A DNA stretch of 64,000 nucleotides from contig JANWXW010000159.1 in assembly GCA_025057315.1 (NCBI GenBank), positions 1 to 64,000 on the forward strand. Reading direction: 5' to 3'. The translations under genes and the position numbers were made by a program. How positions within the stretch are numbered: the stretch's first letter is position 1; each line of letters begins with the position of its first letter. The DNA comes from Myxococcota bacterium. GTDB taxonomy: Bacteria; Myxococcota_A; Polyangia; Palsa-1104; JAEUJZ01. A model generated the notes under the pieces. That model was not told the origin of the DNA. It was given only the letters and a program-made list of their open reading frames with translations, and made no database searches. Below are positions 42,909 to 55,656 of the stretch, one piece after another.

Positions 42909-43685
42909 TCAGAACGTGCCGATGATGCCGATGGCACCAAAGAGGCCGTTGGAGCCGACGCCGGTTTCGGTGACGACCCCGGTCATCTCGTTGACCTCGC
43001 GGATAAAGCGGTAGTCACCCCGGAAACCAGCCGTGATGGCAAAGGCAAAGTGAGGGTGCGCCCAGTAGCGTACGCCAGGCCCCACCTCGTACATGAAGCT
43101 GAAAGGCGAGACGGAAATATTAGGGTCCTGGGCCATCATGTCGCTGACTGTGCGGCCGAAGCCGAAGCGGGCCGAGCCGAGGAGCTCCACCTTCCTGTCG
43201 GCACTGCGGAGAACGGCCACCTGCACGCCCGGCACGATGAGAAAGGCCGAGTTGGTGCTCTGCTGGACCTCTCCCGTGTCCGACGAGGTGCTGGTCTGGG
43301 TGGTGCTGCCAAACTCCAGGCCCACCGCCATCATGACACGGTCCAGCTTGTAGCCCACGCCCAGGCCGGCCTGCACGCTTGGGATGAACAGGTTTCCGAT
43401 GCGGGGGTCAGCGATCAGGGTCACAACCAGCGTGCCCTGCACGGCCAGGATGAAGCCGTTTTTGAGCTGCCCGATGGGCGGAGGCTTGCGCAGGAGCCGT
43501 GCAGGCGGGGGAGTGGAAACTGGCGGTGGGACCGGCGGTGGGAGGGGCTGCACGGGCTGCACTGCCGGGGAAGGTTCCTCTGCTGGGGCAGCAGGCTCGG
43601 CAGAGGCGGCGCGCGCCTCGACCCCTTGCACCAAGCTGACCACAACGACAAAGACAAAGATAGCTAGGCTACACGTTCGTTGCAT
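42909..43685 (-). CDS. Predicted outer-membrane beta-barrel-type protein
   Basis: A 258-residue protein with a signal peptide (FVFVVVVSLVQGVEARA). An Ala/Pro-rich linker at about 28-70 is followed by alternating hydrophobic/aromatic strands (FILAVQGTLVVTLI, GLGVGYKLDRVMMAVGLEFG, VGPGVRYWAHPHFAFAITAG) ending in IGTF. This suits a small barrel in the outer membrane. No closer family was recognised. Transcription probably starts at the ATG itself (see the promoter at 43692). Confidence 0.65.
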   Translation of the reverse strand: MQRTCSLAIFVFVVVVSLVQGVEARAASAEPAAPAEEPSPAVQPVQPLPPPVPPPVSTPPPARLLRKPPPIGQLKNGFILAVQGTLVVTLIADPRIGNLFIPSVQAGLGVGYKLDRVMMAVGLEFGSTTQTSTSSDTGEVQQSTNSAFLIVPGVQVAVLRSADRKVELLGSARFGFGRTVSDMMAQDPNISVSPFSFMYEVGPGVRYWAHPHFAFAITAGFRGDYRFIREVNEMTGVVTETGVGSNGLFGAIGIIGTF

Positions 43686-43691
43686 GCGCGG

Positions 43692-43720
43692 ACTATAGGA
43701 GGGGAGCGAAGGTCAGGCAA
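43692..43720 (-). promoter_or_regulatory. Promoter of the barrel-protein gene, leaderless configuration
   Basis: On the minus strand TTGCCT (43715-43720), a 17-nt spacer and TATAGT (43692-43697). The -10 box ends 6 nt before the ATG at 43685, so the expected transcription start coincides with the start codon. Confidence 0.55.
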
Positions 43721-43744
43721 GTTCGAGTATGCTTCCTGCAGCGA

Positions 43745-47068
<3,324 letters not shown>

Positions 47069-47187
47069 GCGCGAAAAAGCCCTTGGCCCTGTCCCAGACT
47101 CGCTGGGGGCGACGGGGGATGCACCCACAGGAACTGGCTTTGCGCGGGGGGCGCTTGCCCAGCCGGCGACGGCCCGAGGGACCAGGG

Positions 47188-48228
47188 CTATAGAAACTGT
47201 CGGCTCAGGCGGACATCCCCAGAGAAGAACAGCCGCAGATCGCTCACGCCGTAGCGCAGCATGGCCATGCGGTCGATGCCACCGCCGAAGGCGAAACCGG
47301 TGTAGCGCTCGCTGTCGATGCCCACCTGGCGGAACACCTCCGGGTCGACCATGCCGCATCCCATGATCTCGATGAACCCGGTGCCCTTGCAGGTGCGGCA
47401 GCCGCTGCCATGGCAAAAGGGGCACTCCATGTCCACCTCGGCACTGGGCTCGGTAAAGGGAAAAAAAGAAGGCCGCAGCCGCATGCCCAGCGAGGGCCCG
47501 AAGAAGCGGCGAATCAAATGGAGCAGCGTGCCCTTGAGGTCGGCCATGCTCACGCCCTCGTCCACCACCAGGCCCTCGATCTGGTTGAACATCGGCGAGT
47601 GCGTTGCATCGTCGTCGCGGCGGTAGACGCGCCCGGGCGCGATGATACGGATGGGGGGCTTCTGCGCCAGCATGGTCCGCACCTGCACCGGCGAGGTGTG
47701 GGTGCGCAGGAGCAGATCTCCGGGCAAATAGAAGGTATCTTGCATATCGCGCGCCGGATGGTCCTTGGGCATGGCCAGGGCCTCGAAGTTGTGGAAGTCC
47801 GTCTCCACTTGCGGCCCGGTGGCGACCACAAAACCCAGCTCGCCAAAGATAGCTTCCAGCTCGCGGCGCACCATCGTCAGGGGGTGCAGGTGTCCCAGGC
47901 GCCGACCGCGGCCGGGCAGCGTAACATCCACGGTGCGGGCGAGGTCGCGTGCGCGCGCTGCCTGTCTGAGCGCCTGCAGGCGTGCCGCAAATAGCTCCTC
48001 TGCGCGTTGCAGTGCGGTGTTGCCCGCCTGCCCGATGCTGCGCTTGTGGGCGGGCGGCGCCTCGCGCAAGGCCTCGGCCAGACGGCGGCGGATCTCCCCC
48101 TCGCGGCCGGCAAAGCGTGCGTGCAGGGCGCGCAGGTCTGGCTCGCTGTGCACGTGGACCAGTTCCTGCTCGTAGCGATCGACGAGCGCCCCAAAGACCC
48201 TGGACAGATCCTCTGGCTCTGGGCTCAC
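47188..48228 (-). CDS. pheS: Phenylalanyl-tRNA synthetase alpha subunit
   Basis: A 346-residue class II catalytic subunit. A coiled-coil N terminus (1-90) is followed by LGHLHPLTMVRRELEAIF, the motif 2 region RVYRRDDDATHSPMFNQIEG and the motif 3 region GFAFGGGIDRMAM. The insertion CPFCHGSGCRTCKG has zinc-knuckle spacing, seen in some bacterial PheS proteins. The GTG at 48228 has AGGAGA upstream. The beta-subunit gene pheT, normally next, is absent: the neighbour downstream is the converging kinase gene. rplT lies 126 bp upstream on the same strand. Confidence 0.96.
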   Translation of the reverse strand: MSPEPEDLSRVFGALVDRYEQELVHVHSEPDLRALHARFAGREGEIRRRLAEALREAPPAHKRSIGQAGNTALQRAEELFAARLQALRQAARARDLARTVDVTLPGRGRRLGHLHPLTMVRRELEAIFGELGFVVATGPQVETDFHNFEALAMPKDHPARDMQDTFYLPGDLLLRTHTSPVQVRTMLAQKPPIRIIAPGRVYRRDDDATHSPMFNQIEGLVVDEGVSMADLKGTLLHLIRRFFGPSLGMRLRPSFFPFTEPSAEVDMECPFCHGSGCRTCKGTGFIEIMGCGMVDPEVFRQVGIDSERYTGFAFGGGIDRMAMLRYGVSDLRLFFSGDVRLSRQFL

Positions 48229-48354
48229 AGTGTCTTTTCTCCTGGTCGGCTCGGTGCACCTGCCGACCCAGCCTGAACCTAGCAGAGACCCACTGGACTC
48301 ATCCGGTCACCCACGGACCCGACGCGCGAACGGCCCTCAGGCGCGAAGGGGAGG

Positions 48355-48720
48355 CTATGCTGCTTGGGCTGGCAGCAGGCCGGCTCGCTCCAGCACCGTG
48401 CGGAAGGCCGTAGGATCGCTGATGGCCAGGTCTGCCAGGATCTTGCGGTCCAGACGGATGTGGGCCCGGCTCAGGGCGTGGACCAGGCTCGAGTAGCGCA
48501 CCCCTAGCTGGCGCGCCGCGGCATTGATGCGAATGATCCAAAGGCGGCGGAAGTCTCGCTTGCGCTCGCGGCGGTGGACGGTGGCATATCGCCATGCGTG
48601 GCGGACCGTCTCGGCCATGGCCTTCCACAGCCTGGACCTGCCGCCGCGGTATCCCTGTGCGTGCTGCCGCATCCGGTTGCGGCGCCTGCGCGCCTTGACA
48701 CCTCGCTTTGCTCTGGCCAT
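48355..48720 (-). CDS. rplT: 50S ribosomal protein L20
   Basis: A 121-residue basic protein starting MARAKRGVKARRRRNRMRQH, with GYRGGRSRLWKAM and RDFRRLWIIRINAAAR typical of L20. It binds 23S rRNA and is needed for large-subunit assembly. GAGGAG lies about 8 nt before the ATG at 48720; the longer in-frame extension is discarded. It is upstream of pheS but separated from rpmI, its usual partner, by about 42 kb. Confidence 0.96.
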   Translation of the reverse strand: MARAKRGVKARRRRNRMRQHAQGYRGGRSRLWKAMAETVRHAWRYATVHRRERKRDFRRLWIIRINAAARQLGVRYSSLVHALSRAHIRLDRKILADLAISDPTAFRTVLERAGLLPAQAA

Positions 48721-48869
48721 CTCGCTTGGCTCCTCTGTTGCATGGAGTGGACTGGCGCCGGGGCCGGCCAGGCCGGCTTTGCTCACCCTTGGCCAAGTCG
48801 CTCTAAGAGATTTAAGGGCCCTTCTCCTAGCACGAAGCCGGACCGCTGTAAACCCCGTGCTGGCCCCCC

Positions 48870-50816
48870 TCAGGTGCCGATGACGCGGCCGTCCTCATGC
48901 TGAATCACGATGGTGGCTGAACGCGGACGCCCCCCCTCCACCCCGTCAGGCCACCGGCTCACCTTCAGGGGTGCTGCTGGGTCGCTGCGCTCGCCTGGCG
49001 GCTCTCCAGGGTGCTGGATGTTCACAAACAAGGCCCGCCCGTCCGGCGTGGCGGTCACGCCCGTCACCTCGCATCCCACCGGTCCGGTGAGGAAGCGCCG
49101 CACCTGCCGGGTTTGCGGGTCCACTGCAAGCATCTGGTTGTTGCCCATTCCAGCGTAGGGGCCCTGGTTTAGAACAGAAGGAGACACATCGGTCTGGACC
49201 CAAAGCACCCCACGCGCATCGAACCAGAGGCCATCGGGAGAGCCAAACGCATCCCCCTGGAGATTGCCACGCAGGTTCTCCTCCCCGAGCTGTGGGTTGC
49301 CTGCCAGCAGGAAAACATCCCAGGTGAAGGTCAGAGCCGCCGCGTCGTCCCCCGCCTCGCGCCAGCGGAGGATGTGACCAAAGAGATTCCGCGCGCGCGG
49401 GTTCGCTGCGTCCGTCCCAGGGTATCCCATCTCGCCTCGCTGGTTGTTGTTTGTGAGTGAACAAAACACCTCTCCGCTCTTGGGATGCACGGCGATCCAC
49501 TCGGGTCGGTCCATCTTGGTTGCACCGACCCGATCCGCGGCCTGACGCGTCCAGATGAGCACTTGAGCCTGAGAGGCAAACCCAGCGGCAGCATCGAGGC
49601 CGCCCTGGCCATGGACCAGGGGCAACCAGGTTCCGCGGCCGCCCTCGTCAAAGCGGGCCACATAGAGCGTGCCTTCATCCAGCAGGCGCAGCGCCCGCTC
49701 CCGATCGCCAGGCACGTAGCGATCCCGACTCACATACTTGTAAATGTACTCAAAGCGCTCGTCGTCGCCCATGTAGACCACCACCCGGCCATCTGCCGCC
49801 AGCGTTACGGTGGCTCCCTCGTGCTTGAAGCGGCCCAGGGCCGTTCGTTTCACCGGCTGCGCGGACGGGTCGTAGGGGTCGATTTCCACCACCCAGCCGA
49901 AGCGGTTTGGCTCGTGCGGGTGACGGGTGGCGTCGAAGCGCTCGTCGTGTTCCGCCCAGCGATAGCCGGCGCCACTGGCGGAGATGCCATAACGCCGCAA
50001 CTCCGGCGGCACGGGCATCCCAGGGTGGCTGAAATAGCCGTTGAAGTTCTCTTCGCAACTCAGGTACGTGCCCCAGGGGGTGTGGCCCATGGCGCAGTTG
50101 TTGATTGTGCCAAGCACCTCCCGCCCGGTGGGGTCCGCTGCGGTGCGCAGGAGCACATCACCCGCCGCAGGCCCAGAGAGGCGAATGGGCGTCCGTGCCG
50201 TGATGCGACGGGCGTAGCGCGAGGGACGAACCACGCGGTAGCGACCCTGCACCCGCTCCACCTCGATGATGGATACGCCATGGGCCGCCTGCGACTTGGC
50301 CACCTTGTCCGCCGTCCAGGGCTCCATGCCGCCTGGGTGAAGGAGGCCCTCGTCGGTATACTCGTGGTTGATGGCAAGCAGGCCCCGGTCCGACGAGCTG
50401 GAGCCTGCCGGCAGGGGAAAATAGTGGATGCCATCGTGGTGCATCCCCGCCTGCACCTGCTGCTCGGCGGCGCCCTGGCTGGCATCGGGCTGAAAAGCAG
50501 GGCCGTCGCTCACCGGATCTCCCCAGGCAAACAGCACGGTGGCCCGGTACCCCGGCGGCACGCGGACGGCATCGGCATCCGAGGGGGCGATGGCGGTAAA
50601 GCCGAGCAACGAGGCGGCCATCGGATCCTTCGGCGGCGGCCGATCTCCATCGGCATTCGTGCCTGGCGGGTTCAGCGGTTCGCCCCCCCCACAGCCCAGC
50701 AAAAGGAAGCCAAGCGCCCCGAGGCCGCCACCGAGCACCTGGCGGCGGCTGGGTTCCACAGGAAGCATGGGGTTGCCAGAGATATTGCAAGGCAAATCAT
50801 CGGCTCCAGGTTTCAT
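48870..50816 (-). CDS. PhoX-family phosphatase (DUF839), exported
   Basis: A 648-residue protein. The ATG at 50816 has GAGG 8 nt upstream. The twin-arginine-type signal has SRRQVLGGGLGALGFLLLGC, where the final Cys could also be a lipid site. The body carries DUF839/PhoX segments: LLAINHEYTDEG, NNCAMGHTPWGTYLSCEENF with metal-binding Glu residues, and HEPNRFGWVVEIDPYDP. PhoX enzymes are calcium/iron-dependent periplasmic alkaline phosphatases that release phosphate from organic esters. Tat export fits folding with metals in the cytoplasm. Divergent from the gene at 51021 across 204 bp. Confidence 0.88.
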   Translation of the reverse strand: MKPGADDLPCNISGNPMLPVEPSRRQVLGGGLGALGFLLLGCGGGEPLNPPGTNADGDRPPPKDPMAASLLGFTAIAPSDADAVRVPPGYRATVLFAWGDPVSDGPAFQPDASQGAAEQQVQAGMHHDGIHYFPLPAGSSSSDRGLLAINHEYTDEGLLHPGGMEPWTADKVAKSQAAHGVSIIEVERVQGRYRVVRPSRYARRITARTPIRLSGPAAGDVLLRTAADPTGREVLGTINNCAMGHTPWGTYLSCEENFNGYFSHPGMPVPPELRRYGISASGAGYRWAEHDERFDATRHPHEPNRFGWVVEIDPYDPSAQPVKRTALGRFKHEGATVTLAADGRVVVYMGDDERFEYIYKYVSRDRYVPGDRERALRLLDEGTLYVARFDEGGRGTWLPLVHGQGGLDAAAGFASQAQVLIWTRQAADRVGATKMDRPEWIAVHPKSGEVFCSLTNNNQRGEMGYPGTDAANPRARNLFGHILRWREAGDDAAALTFTWDVFLLAGNPQLGEENLRGNLQGDAFGSPDGLWFDARGVLWVQTDVSPSVLNQGPYAGMGNNQMLAVDPQTRQVRRFLTGPVGCEVTGVTATPDGRALFVNIQHPGEPPGERSDPAAPLKVSRWPDGVEGGRPRSATIVIQHEDGRVIGT

Positions 50817-51020
50817 GGCTTGCACCTCTGCGTTGTCCCCAGCAAGCATAGAAGAGACACAAGGAGCCCGTGTTTCATCTGGGCAAACCTCATGTGACAA
50901 TCAGGTAAAGCATGCAGGCGGAGGGGGGGCAAAGCTGGGCCGGCAATCCGTTGCCCCATCTGGCCCCGCGGGGGCCCACCCCTTCCTGTGGCACTGCGCC
51001 CCTATGGTAGGGTTAGGAGC

Positions 51021-53164
51021 ATGTCAGCTGCCCGGGGCTTGCAGCTCCCCTACCCAGTTGCTTCTGCCTGCGACCGCATGCTCGCCGTCGGAGACGACCC
51101 CCCAGATCGGCTCCGATACCTGCTCTTTTGTGCCGAATCGTTGCTGCAGCTGTGCGGCACCGCTGTGCTGGTCGATGCGAGCGAGGCGGTGCGCAGGGAG
51201 CACGCCAGCTCTGCCCTGCGCAAGGCGCTGAGCCAGCTCAAGCTGCAGGAGGGCGGCCTGGGCCTGTGGTGTCAATGCCTCCGGACGCTTCGTCCCGAGG
51301 AGCCGTTTTTGCGCGAGCTGGCCGCGCTTCACGCCGACCAGGCGCGGATGAGGGCGCTCGTGGATGCCACCCGGCGCATCACCGAGGAGCGCAACCACCT
51401 GTCGCACCCGGTGCGAAAAGTACCCCGCCCCGAGGCCGAGCGGCGCCTCAAGACGCTGGAGCCCGCCTTCGACACGCTGATGGCGACCTTCGAGTTCCTC
51501 GCGAGCTACCACCTGCTCACGGTGGACAGCTGTCGATACGAGCGCGAGGGCATCTTTCGCTTGGAGATGCGCCTCGCGCGCGGGCCGCACCCCACCCCGC
51601 GGCTCTTCCGGACCGATGCGGGCCGGCCCCTCAACAAGGGCGATGTGCTGCTTGTCCGGGTGGATGCAGACGGCGAGGAGGCCCTGCTGCTCTCCCCACT
51701 CTATCAGGTCGTAGACCCGCCCAACGACCTCAGCAAGGGACTGTTTGCCTACCGCCGCTGTGAGGGCTCGCAGCTACTCTACTATGGGGTCGCCGACCCA
51801 GAGGAGCTGCACCGTGAGGGGATTTCGAGCCATGGGCTGCTTGAGCTGCTCACCGACCCGAACGGGCGCCGCCGACGTGGGCCACAGGGGCTGTCCAGCA
51901 CCACCGTGGAAGCGCTCCGGCAGGGGCGCCGGCCACCCAGCGGCGAGCTGGCCCTGGAGCCCCCACCCGCGCCCGAACGCCCTGCACCTCGCCCGCACCG
52001 CGATGCCCCTCCCCCACCCCGCCCCCCTGACAACCATCCCGCTCCCGCTGCCCCGGCGGAGGGTCAGCTGCCGCCTCGGCGGCGCAGGCGCTGGCTCCTT
52101 ATGCCCCTAGGGCTCGGGGCGGCCGGGCTGGGGCTGCTATGGCTGTACGGTCCCAGGGTCCGTTCGGCCCCAGAGAGAACCTGGCTGGCCAGGCTGGATC
52201 CGTCCGCGGTGGCCTCCCCCACCCAAGCAGCTCTGCCTCCACCTCCGGGCGAACTGCCACACATCGAGCCGGAGGCCCCCCAGCCACCGCCCTCTGAGAC
52301 GCCCTGGACCCGCATCCAGACCCCTTCCCGCGCCGCCCTCATGGACGTCTGGGCCGACGACGAGGGCCGGCTGCTCGTGGCCGCACGCAGGGCACGCTGC
52401 TCTGGCGCTCGCGGCATGACGCCCCGCTGCGCCCCCTGGCGATGCCACAGCCGGTGGACCTGTATGGCGCCTTTGGCTGGGGCCCCGACCTGTTTGTGGT
52501 CGGCGCCGGTGGCACCATCGGCCATTCGAGCGACGACGGTGCCACCTGGGCCTGGCCATCGAGCGGCACGCGCCTCGGCCTGATGACGGTCTTTGGGTTG
52601 GGTCCCCAGGAGATCTATGTGGCAGGTGAGCGGGGTGTGCTACGCCGATCGCGGGACCGGGGCCAGACCTGGGAGCCGGTTCCGACGGGTGTTGTGCAAA
52701 CGATCCGCGCCCTGCGGGGCACCGGGGGGACGCTGTGGGCGGCGGCCTGGGATGGTCTGGTCCTGCGCTACGATGGCCAGCGCGTGGACCGCCTCTGGAC
52801 CCAGCAGCGCGAGTGGCTATGGGACCTGTGGGCCGGGCCGGAGGGCATCTATACCGTCGGCCAACGCGGCCTGGTGCTGGTGCGCCCCGCGGCAGAGAAG
52901 CGGTGGTTGCCGTTCCGCACCACGCCGCCCAACGACCTGACCAGCATCTGGGGCACCAATGCGGGCATCCTCTATACCGTGGGCGATGCGGGCCTGGTGC
53001 TGCGGAGCCAGGACGGCGGCCGCCATTGGGAGCGGGAGGAGAGTGCCGACCTCAAGGGTGTGCGCGTGCGGCTCCACCGCGTGCGCGGCACCCAGAGAGG
53101 CGACCTGTACATTGTCGGTGCGCAGGGAGTCCTGTTCCATCGGCGGCTGCCAGCCAAGCCCTGA
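51021..53164 (+). pseudogene. HEPN-like / membrane / beta-propeller protein, frameshifted
   Basis: The first frame starts at ATG 51021 (GTAGGG 8 nt upstream). It encodes a ~190-residue helical domain with R124-N-H-L-S-H129, the Rx4H pattern of HEPN domains. Then come a beta-rich part, a Pro-rich linker and a membrane segment (WLLMPLGLGAAGLGLLWLYG). Near 52383-52390 the coding signal moves to another frame, which ends at 53164. That frame encodes YCF48/BNR-like propeller repeats (DLFVVGAGGTIGHSSDDG, EIYVAGERGVLRRSRD, GILYTVGDAGLVLRSQDGG). Adding one base joins LLVAAR to GTLLWRSRH and gives about 714 residues. The function is not recognised. Either a one-base loss or a sequence error. Confidence 0.65.
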
Positions 53165-53240
53165 GCGGCCCCCGCGGGTGCGCCTGCGGCCGGGGCTACG
53201 GCACGAGGGGAGGCGAGCTTGCCCCGAGGGGGGCCTATGC

Positions 53241-53346
53241 TGTCGTTGCGGCCCTCGCCACGCCGCCAGGGCTCGAGCGTCACGCCCCCTATGAGGTCGG
53301 CAGGTGGTCCGTGTCGTTGCGGCCCTCGCCACGCCGCCAGGGCTCG
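53241..53346. repeat. 35-bp exact direct repeat in a convergent intergenic gap
   Basis: The same 35 bp starting TGTCGTTGCGGCCCTCGCCA occur at 53241-53275 and 53312-53346, 71 bp apart. The flanks include GAGGGGGGCC and GCCCCCTATGAGG, giving some dyad potential. The 218-bp gap lies between the ends of the propeller gene and the SlyD-like gene. It looks like a REP-type intergenic element; no other copy was noticed in the window. Confidence 0.75.
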
Positions 53347-53382
53347 CAGCTCCCCCTGCCGTGTGCCGTCGAGGTCTTGGCT

Positions 53383-53886
53383 CTAGCTGGGCTGCGGGAT
53401 GGGCGGTGGGCGGTCCAGGACGCGGCCGGTGTCCAGCTCGGCGGGGGTGGCCGGCCGCACATCCAGCACCTTGACCGACACGGACACCGTCTGCCCGGCC
53501 AGCGGGTGCACCATCCGCACCCGGACCTGATCGTCCCGAGCCTCCAGGACATCCAGCAGGACCCGCTGTCCGCCCGGCATGTTGGCCTCAAAGCGCGCGC
53601 CCGGCTTCAGCTGTGCGTCCGTAGGAAACTCCGCGCGCGGCACCATCTTTTCCGGGCCATCCTCGGGCCGGCCAAACGCCTGTTCGGGCGAGAGCTCAAA
53701 GCGCGCCTCCTGCCCCACGCACATGCCCTCGATCTTCTCGTCCAGTCCGGGCAGGATCGCGCCCCTGCCGTGGACGAAGCTGACGGGGCCGCTCCTGTCC
53801 GACGACTCGATGACCTCCCCGGCGGCGTTGCACAGCTCGTAGGCGATGGTGACGACGGAGGCTCCCTCGATTTTTGTGGCCTTCAT
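53383..53886 (-). CDS. FKBP-type peptidyl-prolyl isomerase, SlyD-like
   Basis: A 167-residue protein with AGGAG 4 nt before the ATG. VTIAYELCNAAGEVIESS, then FVHGRGAILPGLDEKIEGM and the inserted chaperone flap (PEQAFGRPEDGPEKMVPR) are typical of SlyD/FkpA-like isomerases. HPLAGQTVSVSVKVLDV closes the FKBP strand. It speeds proline isomerisation during folding, in the cytoplasm (no signal peptide). Unlike E. coli SlyD it lacks the His-rich metal tail. Confidence 0.9.
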   Translation of the reverse strand: MKATKIEGASVVTIAYELCNAAGEVIESSDRSGPVSFVHGRGAILPGLDEKIEGMCVGQEARFELSPEQAFGRPEDGPEKMVPRAEFPTDAQLKPGARFEANMPGGQRVLLDVLEARDDQVRVRMVHPLAGQTVSVSVKVLDVRPATPAELDTGRVLDRPPPIPQPS

Positions 53887-53972
53887 GGCGCTCCTCTGGC
53901 CGCATGACGAAGCGGCGGCTCCTGTGGGGGCGATTTTTATCTAGAATAACCTCAAGGGCCGTCTCGGATCAT

Positions 53973-53998
53973 GCAGAAAAGTAAAGCAGAAAAGTAAA
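53973..53998. repeat. Tandem 13-bp repeat upstream of the pirin gene
   Basis: GCAGAAAAGTAAA occurs twice in direct tandem (53973-53985 and 53986-53998). It lies in the A-rich 153-bp gap between the divergent slyD-like and pirin genes. A TAGAAT at 53942-53947 could be a -10 box, in which case the repeat would be in the 5' leader. Confidence 0.75.
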
Positions 53999-54039
53999 GT
54001 GCGAGTCATGCTAGCGTGAGCTGCTCAGGAGCACCTCGC

Positions 54040-54948
54040 ATGTCCGATCGCACCGTCCGCGAGCCCGAGCGCATCGTCACTGCCCACCGCCAGACCGAGG
54101 GCGGTGGGTTCATCGTGCGCCGCCCCCTGCCGACCCGGGGGCTGGAGCACGCCGACCCTTTTCTGCTGCTGGACGAGATGGGCCCGGTGGACTACGCCCC
54201 CGGCGAGGCCGTTGGCGCCCCTGACCATCCGCACCGCGGCTTCGAGACGGTGACCTACATGCTGGAGGGGGAGTTCGAGCACGAGGACTCTGCCGGCCAC
54301 CGCGGCGTGATCCGCGCCGGGGATGTGCAGTGGATGACGGCCGGCGCCGGCATCGTGCACTCCGAGATGCCCGCCGCCCACATTCGGCGGGATGGGGGCC
54401 GCGTCCACGGCTTTCAGCTGTGGGTCAACCTGCCTGCGCGCCTCAAGATGACCCGGCCGCGCTACCAGGAAGTGCCGGCCGCTGCCATCCCCGAGGCCAC
54501 CAGTGCCGATGGCCGCGCGCGCGTGCGGGTCATTGCGGGTCAGGCCCTGGGCGTCTCTGCAGCCATCGACACCCTGACCCCGATTGTGTACCAGGACTGG
54601 ACCCTCCAGGAAGGCGCGGATGTGCGGCTGCCGCTGCCGGAGGACCACGCCGTGCTCGTGTATGTGTTCCAGGGCAGCGTTGCGCTGGGCGACAGCGGGA
54701 CGGCGGTGCGCGATGGCCAAGCGGCGCTGCTGGGGCAGGGCGCGGCGATGCGCCTGCGCGGCCTGCCAGGCGGGGGACGTCTCCTGCTGCTCGCTGGTGT
54801 GCCCCTGCGCGAGCCGGTGGCCCGCTATGGGCCCTTTGTCATGAACACGGTCGACGAGCTGGCGCAGGCATTGGCCGACCATCGCAGCGGACGCTTGGGC
54901 GAGATCACCCGGACTGCCGTCGTCGGACGGCTGGGAGGAGCACCATGA
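54040..54948 (+). CDS. Pirin-family protein
   Basis: A 302-residue double-cupin protein with AGGAG 8 nt before the ATG. The N-terminal metal site is visible in PDHPHRGFETVTYMLEGEFEH and in IVHSEMP. The segment FQLWVNLPARLKMTRPRYQ is characteristic of pirins. Pirins bind iron, some have quercetinase activity, and others modulate central metabolism; which applies here is not decided. Its stop overlaps the start of the FMN reductase gene (ATGA), so the two are coupled. Confidence 0.9.
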   Translation: MSDRTVREPERIVTAHRQTEGGGFIVRRPLPTRGLEHADPFLLLDEMGPVDYAPGEAVGAPDHPHRGFETVTYMLEGEFEHEDSAGHRGVIRAGDVQWMTAGAGIVHSEMPAAHIRRDGGRVHGFQLWVNLPARLKMTRPRYQEVPAAAIPEATSADGRARVRVIAGQALGVSAAIDTLTPIVYQDWTLQEGADVRLPLPEDHAVLVYVFQGSVALGDSGTAVRDGQAALLGQGAAMRLRGLPGGGRLLLLAGVPLREPVARYGPFVMNTVDELAQALADHRSGRLGEITRTAVVGRLGGAP

Positions 54949-55523
54949 TGACCCTGGTTGGCTTGGCTGGCAGCCTGCGTCAGCAATCGTACAATGCGGC
55001 CCTGCTGCGCGCTGCGGCGGAACTGGCCCCCCCGGGGGTGCAGGTCGAGATCGGATCCATTCGCGGCATCCCCCTCTACGATGGCGACGTGGAGGAAGCC
55101 GGCATTCCCGCCGAGGTCACGGCGCTCAAAGAGCGCATCGCTCAGGCAGATGGCCTCCTCGTGGTTACGCCTGAGTACAACCATTCTCTGCCCGGCGTGC
55201 TTAAAAACGCCCTGGACTGGCTGACCCGGCCGCCCTCGGACATCCCGCGGGTCTTCCACCACCGTCCCGTGGCCCTGATGGGTGCCTCCGTGGGGCGCGG
55301 CGGCACGGCGTTGGCGCAGGCGGCTTGGCTTCCCGTGCTCCGGGGCCTGCGCATGCGTCCCTTCTTCGGGGCGCGGCTGGAGCTGTCCGAGGCGCACCGG
55401 GTCTTTGATGCGCAGGGCCACCTGGTGGACGAGGAGCAGCGCCGCAGGGTCAGCGAGTTTGTAGCGGCCTTCGCCGACTTTGTGCGAACCGGCTCGCCCC
55501 CTCTGGTAAGCTCGGCCAGCTAG
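54945..55523 (+). CDS. NAD(P)H-dependent FMN reductase
   Basis: A 192-residue flavodoxin-like reductase. The ATG at 54945 overlaps the pirin stop and has GGGAGGAG just upstream. GLAGSLRQQSYNAALLRAA is the FMN phosphate loop and TPEYNHSLPGVLKNALDWL the family signature. MGASVGRGGTALAQAAWLP contacts the flavin ring. It reduces FMN, quinones or similar acceptors with NAD(P)H in the cytoplasm. Its coupling to a pirin suggests a shared redox or quinone/flavonoid role. The gene ends facing the Rieske oxygenase gene. Confidence 0.9.
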   Translation: MMTLVGLAGSLRQQSYNAALLRAAAELAPPGVQVEIGSIRGIPLYDGDVEEAGIPAEVTALKERIAQADGLLVVTPEYNHSLPGVLKNALDWLTRPPSDIPRVFHHRPVALMGASVGRGGTALAQAAWLPVLRGLRMRPFFGARLELSEAHRVFDAQGHLVDEEQRRRVSEFVAAFADFVRTGSPPLVSSAS

Positions 55524-55656
55524 GGTATGTGCCCCCCTGGGGCCGGTGCCGGAGCTGGCTTCCGCCTTCGGACGGTGGGAGCGCCCGGTCCGCCCCCGCC
55601 GCGTTGTCTTTCCCGCGCCTAGCCACACGACCGTCGTTTGTGTTACCGGGCTCCCT

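Noticed and set aside
47069..47187. pheT downstream of pheS
   Set aside because: The 119 bp after pheS are followed by the end of a plus-strand kinase gene. No beta-subunit sequence is present in the window.
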